Shown here: piece after piece, positions 35,353-46,048 of the stretch
Layout of the letters: every line of letters starts with the position of its first letter
How positions within the stretch are numbered: position 1 is the first letter of the stretch
Source: Galeopsis tetrahit
Taxonomy: Eukaryota > Streptophyta > Magnoliopsida > Lamiales > Lamiaceae
Length of the DNA: 64,000 nucleotides
Assembly (NCBI GenBank): GCA_963675135.1
Contig: OY776121.1
Span: 82,730,875 to 82,794,874, forward strand
Reading direction: 5' to 3'
The notes under the pieces: generated by a model
Seen by the model: the letters and a program-made list of their open reading frames with translations, nothing else
The model's database searches: none
Told to the model about the DNA's origin: nothing
Made by a program: the position numbers and the translations under genes

Positions 35353-35389
35353 TTTAGTTTCGGGAGTGGAGTGAGATAATTTATACACT

Positions 35390-35390
<1 letters not shown>

Positions 35391-35418
<28 letters not shown>
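35391..35418 (-). repeat. (TC)n microsatellite in the leader of copy 3
   Basis: About 14 GA dinucleotides on the plus strand, hence a CT-rich 5' UTR for the minus-strand gene. CT-rich leaders are common in strongly expressed plant genes and may vary in length between individuals. Confidence 0.9.
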
Positions 35419-35420
<2 letters not shown>

Positions 35421-35456
35421 TGATTTGTGATGAATATGGATTGGAGAAGGGGAGGA

Positions 35457-35464
35457 TATTTATA
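35457..35464 (-). promoter_or_regulatory. TATA box of third EXORDIUM-like gene
   Basis: Minus strand TATAAATA, 105 bases upstream of the ATG at 35352, with the CT repeat between them. Confidence 0.7.
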
Positions 35465-36356
35465 CTGTATATACAAAAGGGTGTGACTTGTGAGAATTAA
35501 AAGTTGGTTATAGCGTGTTAAATAAGTTTTAGGCATTAGTCAAAAACTAGAACGCGGTTTCATTAGTAGTAGTAGTAGTGGGTGAGCGTTGCTTTTGGTT
35601 GCACTGCAAATTACAGCTTTCATCATCCAACCATTAATATTAATTAATACACGCTTACAGTTTTGCTCAAACAACCAAAATTAATTATTTATATCATTAT
35701 ACTATACCACTTAGCTAATACTACCACTTATCTCAAATAAATATTAAATACTAATCAGCTTTCTATAATTGTAGTTTATATTAATAAATAAGAGTCTTTT
35801 AATATCTTTTTGTATGAATTGTAAATTTGTAACGTTACTTTAAAAGCAGAATTAGTATGAGACTATACATGAGAAGTTTAACTTTCATCAAATTTTAAAA
35901 AATATGTTTTTTTTTTTAATTTAATCAAACTCATGTAATACAATACAAGTATTTATTTTAAGATAGATTATCTGCTTGTTGTTTTGGAGTTAATGGTTTT
36001 AATTAAGTTGAGAGGAAACATTGAATGCCACATCAGTTACACTCCCACGTAAGTCAACATCTCTCTTACCAGCTGTCACGCGCTTCCATTTATGGACAAA
36101 AGGTGTATTCAAACCAAAGTAAGTTGCATAATAATGAAAAGCTTGCCGTGCCAAAAATGGCACAGTTTAAAGAAAAAATGTAACGTTTAGATTGATTGTT
36201 AAGAGATAATTTTATAAATTTTTATATACAAAGTAAAAACTATAAATGAAAAGTATAAAAACGTTTCAGGGATCGGGAGTATTTTTTTTTGGTAAAATTA
36301 CAATAATTTGAATTTCCAAGTTTTATTACAGGAATTTTGTGAATTTTAGTAAAATT
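35465..36356. other. intergenic region
   Basis: Promoter-side DNA of copy 3 and AT-rich sequence. Around 36180-36285 there is a fragment of the Stowaway-like family (TTTTATATACAAAGTAAAAA, ending near GGGAGTA). No gene. Confidence 0.5.
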
Positions 36357-36361
36357 ATATT

Positions 36362-36963
36362 TGTTATGGAATTGTATCCACAAAACAACTACTCACAAAT
36401 GATAAATCAAGATAACAAAGAAACGCACAGAATTGAAACGAACAAAGAACTTAAAGAAAGAACACAAGATTTACGTGGTTTGATCAAAAGATCTACGTCC
36501 ACGGAGGATAGAAGACTCTTCACTAAACTCGAATGAAAGTTACAGATTACAAGTATTCATTAAGCTTGAAATCTTACAAAGACTATTCACTCAAATCTTT
36601 TAACTCTCATCGTAACCTAATTTAGGCACTTAGATGGTGTATTTATAAATGTACAATGCATTGGGTAACTGTCACTAACCGACTAACTAACTAACAGAAA
36701 TAACTAACTCCAAAAACTGGAAATCAGCCGACTTGACTCAGCTGATCTGCTATAAGCTGAGTTGGCTTCAGCAGACTTGGACCCAACTGATCTGATCAGA
36801 CGACTTGCATCAGCAGAGTTGTCCTCAACTCATCTCAGATTAGTTGACACCAATAACAAACTTATAAACCTTATCAGTTGAATACACCTTACCTCAACTT
36901 GTGTTGAACTCCAAAATCAGACGACTAGCTACTCTTCTGATAGATAGCTTAGACGACAAACCA
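36362..36963. mobile_element. solo LTR (602 bp)
   Basis: Starts TGTTATGG and ends AAACCA, with a perfect 5-bp direct repeat ATATT on both sides (36357-36361 and 36964-36968). It contains GATTTACGTGGTTTGATC and ATCTACGTCCACGG, motifs I associate with plant copia LTRs. No internal region or second LTR is attached. Confidence 0.65.
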
Positions 36964-37591
36964 ATATTGCATTAATTTTAACAATATTTATATATGTAAT
37001 TCGAGGCTTCAAAATAGAATTTTATCAAATTTGAGTTTTGAAAGATAGAAAAAATTATATAGATGTATGAAACTTTAATAAAATTATTCAACCTGGTTGC
37101 AATAAAATCATAACTCGCATAATTTTTTAAAACATGTTCATGCAAATCAACATTCATACATGCATCTCGTCTGTTGCACACATGAATCAAAATGTAAATT
37201 AGTACATAATTAAAAATCTCCAAATACAAAGAAGTCTATTTCATTTCATAAATCTAAGCCAAATACAAAGAAAAGTATATTAAATACATTTTGATTCCTA
37301 GATACATAGATCAAATCCACGAAATAGATAGAAAACATTTTGAAATTAAATAAGCAAGAGACGAAAATAAAAAAACATTTAAATCTAATCTAAAAAGAAA
37401 AGTGGTGTGGTGGGGGAGATTTAGGAGTGGGCTCTGAGGAGAAAGGTTTTAATAGGGAAGGTCCCATACGGGGGTGGGGTGCGTGGGAGCAGCTACGAGG
37501 AAAGTGAATATGGGAGGCAACAACGTTTTGCAGAAGAAAGTTTTGAGAGGTGTAAATGATAGTTTGAATAATTTAAGGATATTGTATTGTA

Positions 37592-37884
37592 CTCCCTCCG
37601 TACCGGGATAATTTGCATAGTTTGACCACGTTGTTTAAGAAAAGTGGATTTAGTGGTTGATGATGTAAGATAAAAGATGGATATTTTAGGTAATTTGATG
37701 ATGTGTAAAGTGTATTTGATGATGTATAAAGTGAAATGTATGGAAAAATGAGTGGCAAAATCGAAAATAAAATGATGTTGTGAGGTTATTAATTTTGTGT
37801 GTATTTCCATATTAAGAGTATGCAAGTAATTTTGTGACGTCCCAATACCAATAAGAAAAGTGTGCAAGTAGTCACATAGGGAAT
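37592..37884. mobile_element. Stowaway-like MITE, decayed right end
   Basis: Begins CTCCCTCCGTACC after TA. It shares long stretches with the MITE at 52305 (GATAATTTGCATAGTTT versus GATGACTTGCATAGTTT; AATAAAATGATGTTGTGAGG in both). The right terminus is worn to TAGGGAATA. Confidence 0.65.
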
Positions 37885-37913
37885 ATCTACTATCTAGTAA
37901 TTCCGATATATTG

Positions 37914-38798
37914 TAGGGGTGATCATAAAATTTTAAAAACCGCCAAAACCGACCGAACCGCACCGCACTGCACCGTTAGTTTAAAAAACCGCTTTAAACC
38001 GCGGTTAAAAATATTATACAAAACCGCACCGCTATAACGGTGCAATTTAAATTTTAGGTGATTAACCGCACCGACCGCACCGTTAATTTAATAGATAATT
38101 TTATATAAAAATTTAGTATTATATATACGAGACTATTAGTCTATTAATATTAATAACTACATTTTTTTAGATATATAAAATTTAATTAATCATATATTAT
38201 ATATAATTTATTCTAATTTCAATAGTACTATATTATATCACATTATATCACAGTACATTGTATATATATGTGTCTGTTGGTTAACTTTTAGAATTGAAAT
38301 TAATAATTTTAAAAAATTATGTTTGGTTTGCAACTTACCATTGAATTAATATTTTTAAAAAGTTATGTTTGGTTTGATGCTATATTATATCACAGTAGGC
38401 TAGATGCTTTGATGGGAGAAATGAACATTGAGTCACTGCTTTTGAAATTGGACACTGTTGTGGTAACTTATTTTTGTTGGTTAAAAATTTAAACTCATTA
38501 GTAATTTTTAGTAGCATCTATTTTATAATGCATTGGACATTTTTTATTTTTAATTAACTCTTTTGAGAATTTTAATGGACATTTGACATTAATATTAAGT
38601 TTGTATAATTTCAATTGTTTGATATACTATTATATAAACCGTCAAATCGTCCAAAACCGACCGTAACCGTTCAAAATCGCATGTTCATTTTTATGAGATA
38701 AACCGCGATTTGAAATTGTATGTTAAACCACACCGCAAATAGCAAGGCAATTTGAATTTTGTCAAAAAAACCGCAAAACCGCACCGTGATCACCCCTA
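37914..38798. mobile_element. non-autonomous hAT element (885 bp)
   Basis: Terminal inverted repeats TAGGGGTGATCA and TGATCACCCCTA (one gap/mismatch apart) with a perfect 8-bp target duplication ATATATTG (37906-37913 and 38799-38806). Both subterminal regions are packed with AACCGC / CCGCACCG repeats, which are of the kind that hAT transposases bind. No transposase frame. Confidence 0.85.
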
Positions 38799-39170
38799 AT
38801 ATATTGTAGGTGAGTGAGCTAATCAGGATGGTGTTTATAACAATTATACAGGTGCCGTTCGGCCCGTTCCCCTCTCTTTAACTTCGCGTAAATATAAGAT
38901 GCCGTTTGTTTGCTGAAAGGGTCTGACTATATGCACCTCCATTTCAGTTTGATGCACTCCCCCTTTCAGTTTTTTAATAAAATAATAGGGTAAAAAACCC
39001 AAAATACCCTTCATTAAATATACAGTACTATTCCCTACTGAATGCACCCCCCTTCATTTTTTTCACATTTTTCTAACCCACAACTTCCGGTCGCCGGCGA
39101 CACCATTTCCGGCGACCATCAAGCTCAAAAAAAAATACAGAAATCAACCATACACTCAAAAAAATCACAA

Positions 39171-39288
39171 TTTTTTTTAATAATTTTCGACCAACCAGTG
39201 TCGACCACATACACTCCCGTCGACAACGAGTTATCGACGGGAGTGTATGTGGTCGACACTGGTTGGTCGAAATTTATTAAAAAAAATA
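39171..39288. repeat. long hairpin 1 inside the MULE-like element
   Basis: Arms of about 54 bases, perfect over roughly 39 (core ACCAGTGTCGACCACATACA, then CTCCCGTCGA), around a loop of about 10 bases centred at 39229. The transcript of either strand would fold into one long stem. Confidence 0.92.
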
Positions 39289-39297
39289 AATAAATTC

Positions 39298-39390
39298 ATT
39301 TTCGACTACGTAATGTCGATCAAATACACCCTCGTCGACAACAATTTGCCGATGAGAGTGTATTTAATCCACATTATATAGTCGAAAATG
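39298..39390. repeat. hairpin 2, a diverged relative of hairpin 1
   Basis: Arms start CATTTTCGACTA and end TAGTCGAAAATG. The inner part (AATACACCCTCGTCGACAAC) resembles the matching part of hairpin 1, with mismatches and bulges. It looks like a tandem duplicate that has decayed. Confidence 0.8.
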
Positions 39391-39409
39391 AAAAAAAAAA
39401 TAAAAAAAA

Positions 39410-39443
39410 TTAGGGTTTTCTGCATTTTTGCAGAAAACCCTAA
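39410..39443. repeat. hairpin 3
   Basis: Perfect 15-bp arms TTAGGGTTTTCTGCA and TGCAGAAAACCCTAA around a TTTT loop. Confidence 0.9.
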
Positions 39444-40490
39444 CATTGGAATTGGGAGTTGGGCAAATCTGGGCTGGGTGTGGGTCGGCGTCGGAGAGGG
39501 GGTGGGGAGGGGGCGGCCGCAATCTTTTTTTTTTTTTTTTTTTACAGATGGGAGGAGGGGGAGGGAGGAAGGGGGCAAACCTGGGGGTCGTGTCGGCGTC
39601 GGACGGGAGGGGGATGGGGCAAAGGAAAAAAGAAAAAAAAAATTACCTGTGATGGGGACGGTGGCGGAGGCCGCGGTAGATGGGGGCGATGGCGGAGATC
39701 GCGGCGGATGTGGCGGTGGCGGGGGAGGGGGGCACGATGATGGGAGAGAAAACGAAAAAAAAAAAAGGATGGGGGGAGGGGGGCGATGGGCTGCGGCGGC
39801 TCGGGCGAGGGCTACGGCCGGCGTCGGATGGACGGAGAGGGGGAGGTCGTCGCGGCCTAGGGACGGGGAGCCCGGCCGGCGGCCGCGACGGAGAGCGAGG
39901 AGGGGTGCATGGCCGCGACGAGAGGGAGAGGGAGGAGGAAAAATACAGAAAAAAAAAAAAAAAAGAAGGGGAGAGGGTGGGTGGGGGTGGGCGACGGCGA
40001 CGGCGACGGGGGGTGAGGTGGGCGGCGGCGACGGGGGGTGGGGTGGGTGGGGGTGGGCGACTGTTGAGGAAATGGGGAGGAGGAGGTGGGTTGGGGAAAT
40101 GGGGAGGAAGAAGAGGAAGGGTGGGGTGTGTGTAGTAATATATATGTTATGAGAGGAGGGGTATTTATGACATTTGAAGGGGGGTGTGACCTAAATTTGG
40201 GGAGTGTATAAATCGGGGGATTGATGGGGGAGTGCATCAAACTGAAATGGAGGCGCATATAGTCAGACCCTTTGCTGAAATAAGAAGCTAAACGGCCCAA
40301 TTAGAAAGCCACGGATAAATTCACCCAAATATTATGTTATCACTTGTCCGGATGTCTTCACCCCCATAAAATACCATAAATAACCGTTTTCACTCACTAA
40401 CACTTTTATACACAAAATAATAAAACCTTTTTACTTCACCCTCTTTCAAAATAAAAAAAAAAAAACCCTTTGAGACCATCTCTAATGGTA

Positions 40491-40616
40491 CTCTATAAAT
40501 TAAGTTAAGTTTAACTTCATTTATAGAGTTTTGCTCCCTCCAATTGTATTCTATTTTAAAGATTTAAAATAGAATTTTGAATAGTAAACTCTATATATGA
40601 AGTTTACTATTCAAAA
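40491..40616. repeat. three adjacent small palindromes
   Basis: 40491-40528: CTCTATAAAT ... ATTTATAGAG. 40548-40575: ATTCTATTTTAAA with 2-base loop, perfect 13-bp arms. 40575-40616: TTTTGAATAGTAAACT with 10-base loop, perfect 16-bp arms. They may belong to a MITE whose left end is near 40472 (GAGACCATCTCTAA); the right end could be near 41354 but is not secure. Confidence 0.8.
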
Positions 40617-42348
40617 CTCTATATTTTATATCTATTATTTTATTAATATTTACAATTCTATATTAATAATTTGTTATATAAAATTACAATTCTATTATTA
40701 TACTAATTTATAATTTAATTTTAATTGTGTAATTTTTTTTGTGTGTGTATTATTATTACCTAAAAAAAAATAACGTAAAATACAATAAAACATACATTAT
40801 ATATTAAATATGAAATACATTAGATATTAAAACGGACATGCATGCATTACCTAGCTACATATAACACCGACATATTAAAATAAGTGAACACAAACTGAAA
40901 ATAAATACAAATACAAATAATAAAAAAACGATACACTAGTACGGCGGAATGTTGGATCCAGATGGAGAAGTTCCGCTAAAAAACATTGTGTTGTACGATA
41001 TTATACTCACATGTATCGTTTTACGTCATTATGTGTTTCGTAATTTTATATTTAAATAAAAGTAATATTTGAAAACTACAAGTTTATTTACATTTTATGA
41101 TTTTGATAAAATCAATAATATTTAATTTATAATTTAATTTACTAATTGAATATTTAATTGTATAAATTTATTTAAATACGAAGATAAATATATTATTTAA
41201 TGATTGTAATGTATTGAAAATGATTAAAATAATAAATAGAGTAAGATATAAAGTTTCATGGTTGGAGAAGATTTTTAAAATAGAGTGTGAAAAATGTATT
41301 TTGAAGTTTAGAGATCTTTCATTTGAGAGTTTGTGGTTGGAGATGGCTGGACTCCAAAACATTAAAACTCACTATTCACCACCGTCAGTCTCGCCGACGT
41401 GTTCTCTAACAAACAAAGGTAAGTGTAGTTTGAATGTTAAAGGTTGAATGTTTAATTTTTAGTTTGTGATATATGTTATATGTATGTTAGTTTAGGTATT
41501 ATTGTTCATGAAGTTAGGGTTTATATATTTTTTTTTGGAATGATTTTGGCTTTCAATCGTTGAATAAAGTTGATTTTTACACAAAACATGAGATAGGGGA
41601 GACAAAATGGTTTTGGTCGATTTTCAAAATTGGTTGACCGAGTTTTGTGTAAAAACTCAGTCAAAACTTCTGAGAGTTTACACGTAACTTGACCAAGAAA
41701 ACAAAACAAACAAAAAAATTTGGTATTGTTTGAAAAAAAAAATCCGAAATGTAGAAAACTCTTGGAACTTTTTTCCGAAAATGTAGACAACTCGTGAAAC
41801 TTTTTTTTGAAAAATCTCACAAAAATTGGTGAACCAGTGTTAAGTTTTTGCAAAATGTGTTTTAAAAAAAAACTCGAGAACAAAATACACTACACATATA
41901 TTCATTACAACTATACAATCACACAACAATATGATCAAATAAAACAATAATAGCATGAAAATTAATTAATTACAAAGATATATTAATCAAATATAAAAAA
42001 AATGTAAACTATACTTTAAATCTAAGTTTCTTCAAGAAGTTATGTTCATATATGCAATGGTTTAAAAAAAAAATTAAGAAAAAATACAGTTACACTATTG
42101 AGTTTTGAGAGGGAATGTGAAAGTTTTTTTTGTTTTTTTATTTTGGGGGTGGACGAGAACTCAACAAATCAGGGCAATATAGTCTTTTTGACCATTAATT
42201 CTTTTTTTTTTTGACAGGGCAATATAGTCTTTTTGACCATTAGTTCAAAAACAAAAAAAAGTTGGGAAAAGAGTGAAAACATAATTTTTTGGGGCATTTA
42301 TCCGTGGCCTACCTTTTTCCCCTCAATTTCATGTGCTAAAAGTTACAA
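40617..42348. other. AT-rich intergenic region
   Basis: No gene supported. The frames at 41214-41447 and 41521-41883 have no recognisable features. A tandem 46-bp duplication lies at 42170-42247 (unit begins CAGGGCAATATAGTCTTTTT). Confidence 0.55.
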
Positions 42349-42357
42349 TATACTAAT

Positions 42358-43354
42358 GGGCGCGGTTACACACACCAACCTATTAAGGACACCCAACTGA
42401 TGAGTACACACCCTGTAAGTCGAGGACACCACTTGAAAATTTCAAAATTACCCTTCTCTCCATTAAAATCTTAATTCCTTTCCTCATTTCTCAAATTCAA
42501 GACACCCACCTCCCAACTCCATTTTCGCCCCCTTAATGCCGCTGTCTGAACGCGCTCCTTCACGTCGTCGTCTAGCCGCTCCCCTCCACGCCGTCGTCTA
42601 GCCAAAGACGTCGCCGCTTTTGCTTGAAAAAGAAGGCGGCCAACGACGCCGTTCCTCATCCCCTGCGTCGTCACCGCCCATATGTCCAAGCCCCCAACCG
42701 TCTGCCTGTTCGCCGCCCCACCCCTCAGCCACGTCGTTTCTCCGTTCGCCGCCCCCCTCCGCCCGTAAGTAATTTCGATCGAACGGAAAGTATGGGTCAA
42801 AAAAGAGATGTTTGGGAATTTCGGTTTTTTATTTTTTGCCCTAAACCCTAAATATGGAATCTAGATTGGAAAAGTTGATGTCCGATTTTTTATTTTGGAA
42901 AGGTTGATATCCGATTTTTTTTTTCGCACAAATGAAAGGTGTTCATGAATTTTTTTCGAACACATTAAATTTGTTCGTGAAAATTTTTCGAACATCTTAA
43001 CTTTGTTCACATAAATTTTTTGAACAACTCTTTTTTTTAACATTGTTGATTTGTTCGAAAAAAAATTCCCGAACATCTCTGTTTTTTTTCCGGACAATGT
43101 TGATTTGTCTGAAAAAAAAACTCGAACATCTCAGTTTTTTTCTAATTTTATGTTAAGATTTTTTTTTTGAAGACTATGGTGATGGTGGAAATGATTTTGG
43201 CAAAATGAAATGGGTGGGTGTGGGTGTACTCATCTTCTTATTTTTTTAAAAAAAAATTACGGAAGATTTATATAGGATATTTACATGTCTTTTAAGATGA
43301 AAAAAAATGTCTAGTTGGTGTACTCAATAGGTTGATATGTGTATAACCGCGCCC
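42358..43354. mobile_element. MULE with GC-rich, gene-like interior (Pack-MULE candidate, 997 bp)
   Basis: Ends GGGCGCGGTTACACAC and, inverted, GGGCGCGGTTATACAC; the similarity runs on through CAACCTATT and ACACC. A 9-bp target duplication with one mismatch flanks it: TATACTAAT (42349-42357) and TAGACTAAT (43355-43363). The interior 42500-42770 is sharply GC-rich with short open frames on both strands (42471-42800 minus, 42624-42851 plus), followed by ATTTCGATCG and a CCCTAAACCCTAAA stretch. This is the layout of an element that captured a host gene piece, but the donor is unknown and no transposase is present. Confidence 0.75.
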
Positions 43355-43878
43355 TAGACTAATAGAGCTCACAAATGCCTGGTGCAATTTTATTTATATT
43401 TGGGCCATCAATTTGGGCTTCTTGTTTTTCTTCAATTTGATCTCATTTTCATTGGGTATGGTTATTTGCATCTCGAACATTGTTCGATACACCTCCTTTC
43501 AATTTTTATTATTTTAATGTAATAAAAATCTGAAAAAATTAAGACAAACTTGAATTTGAAATGAGGTAAAAAGATGTAAAAAACATATCCTTAATTTTTG
43601 AATGAAGAAGAAACAGGGCATGAAAATTAGAAAGAGAAAAAAAAAGGTAAGAGAAGAGAGAAAGTGGTGGAGGGGCCAGTGCACGTCATTGGAGTTGGCG
43701 CATCCCCCGCATAAGTTCCAAATTCCAGCTTGAAAAGATCCCAAATCTTCTCTCTTCCTCTCATTTTAAAACAACTTCCCCCATCCATTTTCCATTTATT
43801 ATTCGTTTCCAAAACTCACAGATCTCCCCGCCCGCATTCCTCAGAGAAAAATCCCAGATCGAGAAACAAAAACCATCA

Positions 43879-46048
43879 ATGGCCCCGCGCGACGAGAACG
43901 TCTACATGGCCAAGCTGGCCGAGCAGGCGGAGCGCTACGAGGAAATGGTCGAGCACATGGAGAAAGTCTCCTCATCGCTCGAGGACAAGGAGGAGCTCAC
44001 TGTAGAGGAACGGAATTTGCTTTCCGTCGCCTACAAGAACGTCATTGGCGCCAGGAGGGCCTCGTGGCGGATCATTTCGTCCATTGAGCAGAAGGAGGAG
44101 TCCAGGGGGAATGAGGACCATGTTTCCACCATCAAGGACTACAGATCTAAGATTGAAACCGAGCTCTCCAAAATCTGTGACGGAATTCTCAAATTGCTCG
44201 ACGATCGCCTCATTCCCTCCGCTTCTGCCGGTGATTCCAAGGTTTTCTATCTCAAGATGAAAGGCGACTACCACAGGTACTTGGCTGAGTTCAAGACTGG
44301 TGCTGAAAGAAAAGAGGCTGCTGAGAGCACTCTAACCGCCTACAAGGCTGCTCAGGTTCTGCTTCTCTTTAATTATTTTTATTTCTCTTCTACATTTTGT
44401 GCATATTTATTTCTTTAGATCAGATGCAATTTTTCTGCGCCTGCATGATTTTATTTCAACAATAAACATTTTTAGTTACTGTTGTTGACTTTTTAGTTAA
44501 TCGTTGTTTGTTGAATTATTCTAATGCAGGAATGGATTTTAGTTGTGAATTTATATATTCTTCGATTTAACCGTAGGCTTTGAATTTGGTAACGCTTTTA
44601 TCAGATAGATTGGCTGAATCTATCTAGGAAGGCATTAAACCAGCTAACTAATCCTTCTTATAGATCCATTAGTTCATTACTAGTATGATTTATGAATGAG
44701 AACACAAGAAGTCTTCATTTTTCAATAAACCGAATGCTGACCCAAACTAGAAATGATTGGAGAATTTCAATGTCCCCTGACGCACAAACTAATTGAGACT
44801 TGGGTAACATCAATCAATTCACTAAGGCCAATCTAGAGCTTCCCCATTGTCATACAGGAAGTAGGATCATTATGTGTAGCAACTGTGAGATAAACTATCA
44901 TGATAATAGCATTCAAAAGCAAGTTTGCACCTAAAAATCTACAGTTTGAAAAGATGCATTTGTTTTCTCATGGTCTGTTTTAAATCATTAGAAATGTGCA
45001 TTGTATTTAGAAATAGGCTGAAGAAAATATGCACCTGAAACAAATGACATTCATATCCAATCTTATCAAAGAAAAATGGCATTCATATCCATTGTGTCAA
45101 TTATTTCCTTCAGTCTAATTTAGATCTGGTTGTTCTCATGATTCATCCACATTATATCTTTCAAACAAAGGTGTGGAGCATTTGTTTCTTCATTATGGAT
45201 ATACAATAACTAACATTGTAAATTCTATCTTACAAAATTATTTGTGCTCTTTGTTATGATATGGTATATGCAGGACATAGCTAATACAGAACTTGCCCCA
45301 ACTCATCCAATTCGACTTGGATTGGCCCTGAATTTCTCGGTCTTCTACTATGAGATCTTGAACTCTCCTGACCGTGCATGCAACCTTGCCAAACAGGTAG
45401 ATGTTGCTACGCTTTTGTGATCATGTCAGAAGCCTATATATGAACATATATATATTTCCAGACTTACAGTTGTCTAATTCTATATTACTATCTTGTCCAG
45501 GCCTTTGATGAGGCAATTGCTGAGTTGGATACCTTAGGCGAGGAGTCCTACAAAGATAGCACCTTGATTATGCAACTTCTCCGTGACAATCTCACTTTGT
45601 GGACCTCTGATATGCAGGTATTGTGATTCGTATATGTACACTCTCAAAATTTCACTTTACATTGCTTGGTTCAGTAGTTAAGATGAGGAAAACAAATCAA
45701 AACATTTATGAAATTCCAAATCAATGCGAAAATTCAAGAAAATAACTGAAGGAGACGAATGATATAATATTATTCATCATCTTCCTTGCCTTCCATTAGC
45801 AGCAACAAAATAAAGATGTCATTCAATGGTATACGTGCCTAGATTGTCCAAACGAAATCAAGGAACACTGATGTCTCTTTTTCAAAATTGAGCATGAAAT
45901 TCTGTTTTTGCAAAATGTTTATCATTTGACACTGACCAAATTCTCAGTAGTCTTGTTTTCTATAATCATCTTACCACTGTGATGCATGCAGGAAGATGGA
46001 GCTGATGATATCAAAGAAGCTCCGAAAGCTGAAGAAGGACAACAGTGA
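43879..46048 (+). CDS. 14-3-3-like protein (general regulatory factor), four exons
   Basis: Coding exons 43879-44355, 45274-45396, 45501-45617 and 45992-46048 join in phase 0 at GT/AG sites and give 257 residues. 14-3-3 proteins are cytosolic/nuclear dimers that bind phosphoserine/threonine peptides and modulate enzymes such as H+-ATPase and nitrate reductase. The first signature RNLLSVAYKNV is at 45-55; the second, YKDSTLIMQLLRDNLTLWTS, lies in exon 3. The phosphopeptide-binding set K53, R60, R133 and Y134 is present. The acidic, variable tail ends EEGQQ. The exon pattern, with one long first coding exon of 159 codons, fits the non-epsilon plant group. Intron 1 is long (918 bp). The reading frame runs past the donor at 44355 to a false stop at 44418, which is intron. 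Confidence 0.95.

Larger units (their letters stand above)
38919..40270. mobile_element. MULE-like element with long TIRs (1352 bp)
   Basis: The left end GGGTCTGACTATATGCACCT and following bases (38919-38963) is repeated inverted at 40226-40270 with one visible difference. Perfect 10-bp direct repeats TTTGCTGAAA flank it (38909-38918 and 40271-40280). A 9-10-bp duplication is the mark of Mutator-like elements. The left interior holds three consecutive hairpins (39171-39443); the right interior (39470-40130) is strikingly G/A-rich on the plus strand. The 254-codon frame at 39388-40152 is Gly/Arg/Lys low-complexity sequence and I do not call it a gene. Confidence 0.85.

Noticed and set aside
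35353..35388. GTG-initiated N-terminal extension of EXORDIUM-like copy 3
   Set aside because: Plant nuclear genes start at ATG; the signal peptide begins at 35352 and the extension lies in the leader.
39388..40152. 254-codon open frame on the plus strand
   Set aside because: Gly/Arg/Lys low-complexity translation of a G/A-rich stretch inside a transposon; overlapping frames on both strands are equally open.
44356..44418. C-terminal extension of 14-3-3 exon 1 (179-residue ORF)
   Set aside because: Reads into intron 1; a GT donor at 44356 joins in phase to exons 2-4 that complete the family's sequence.
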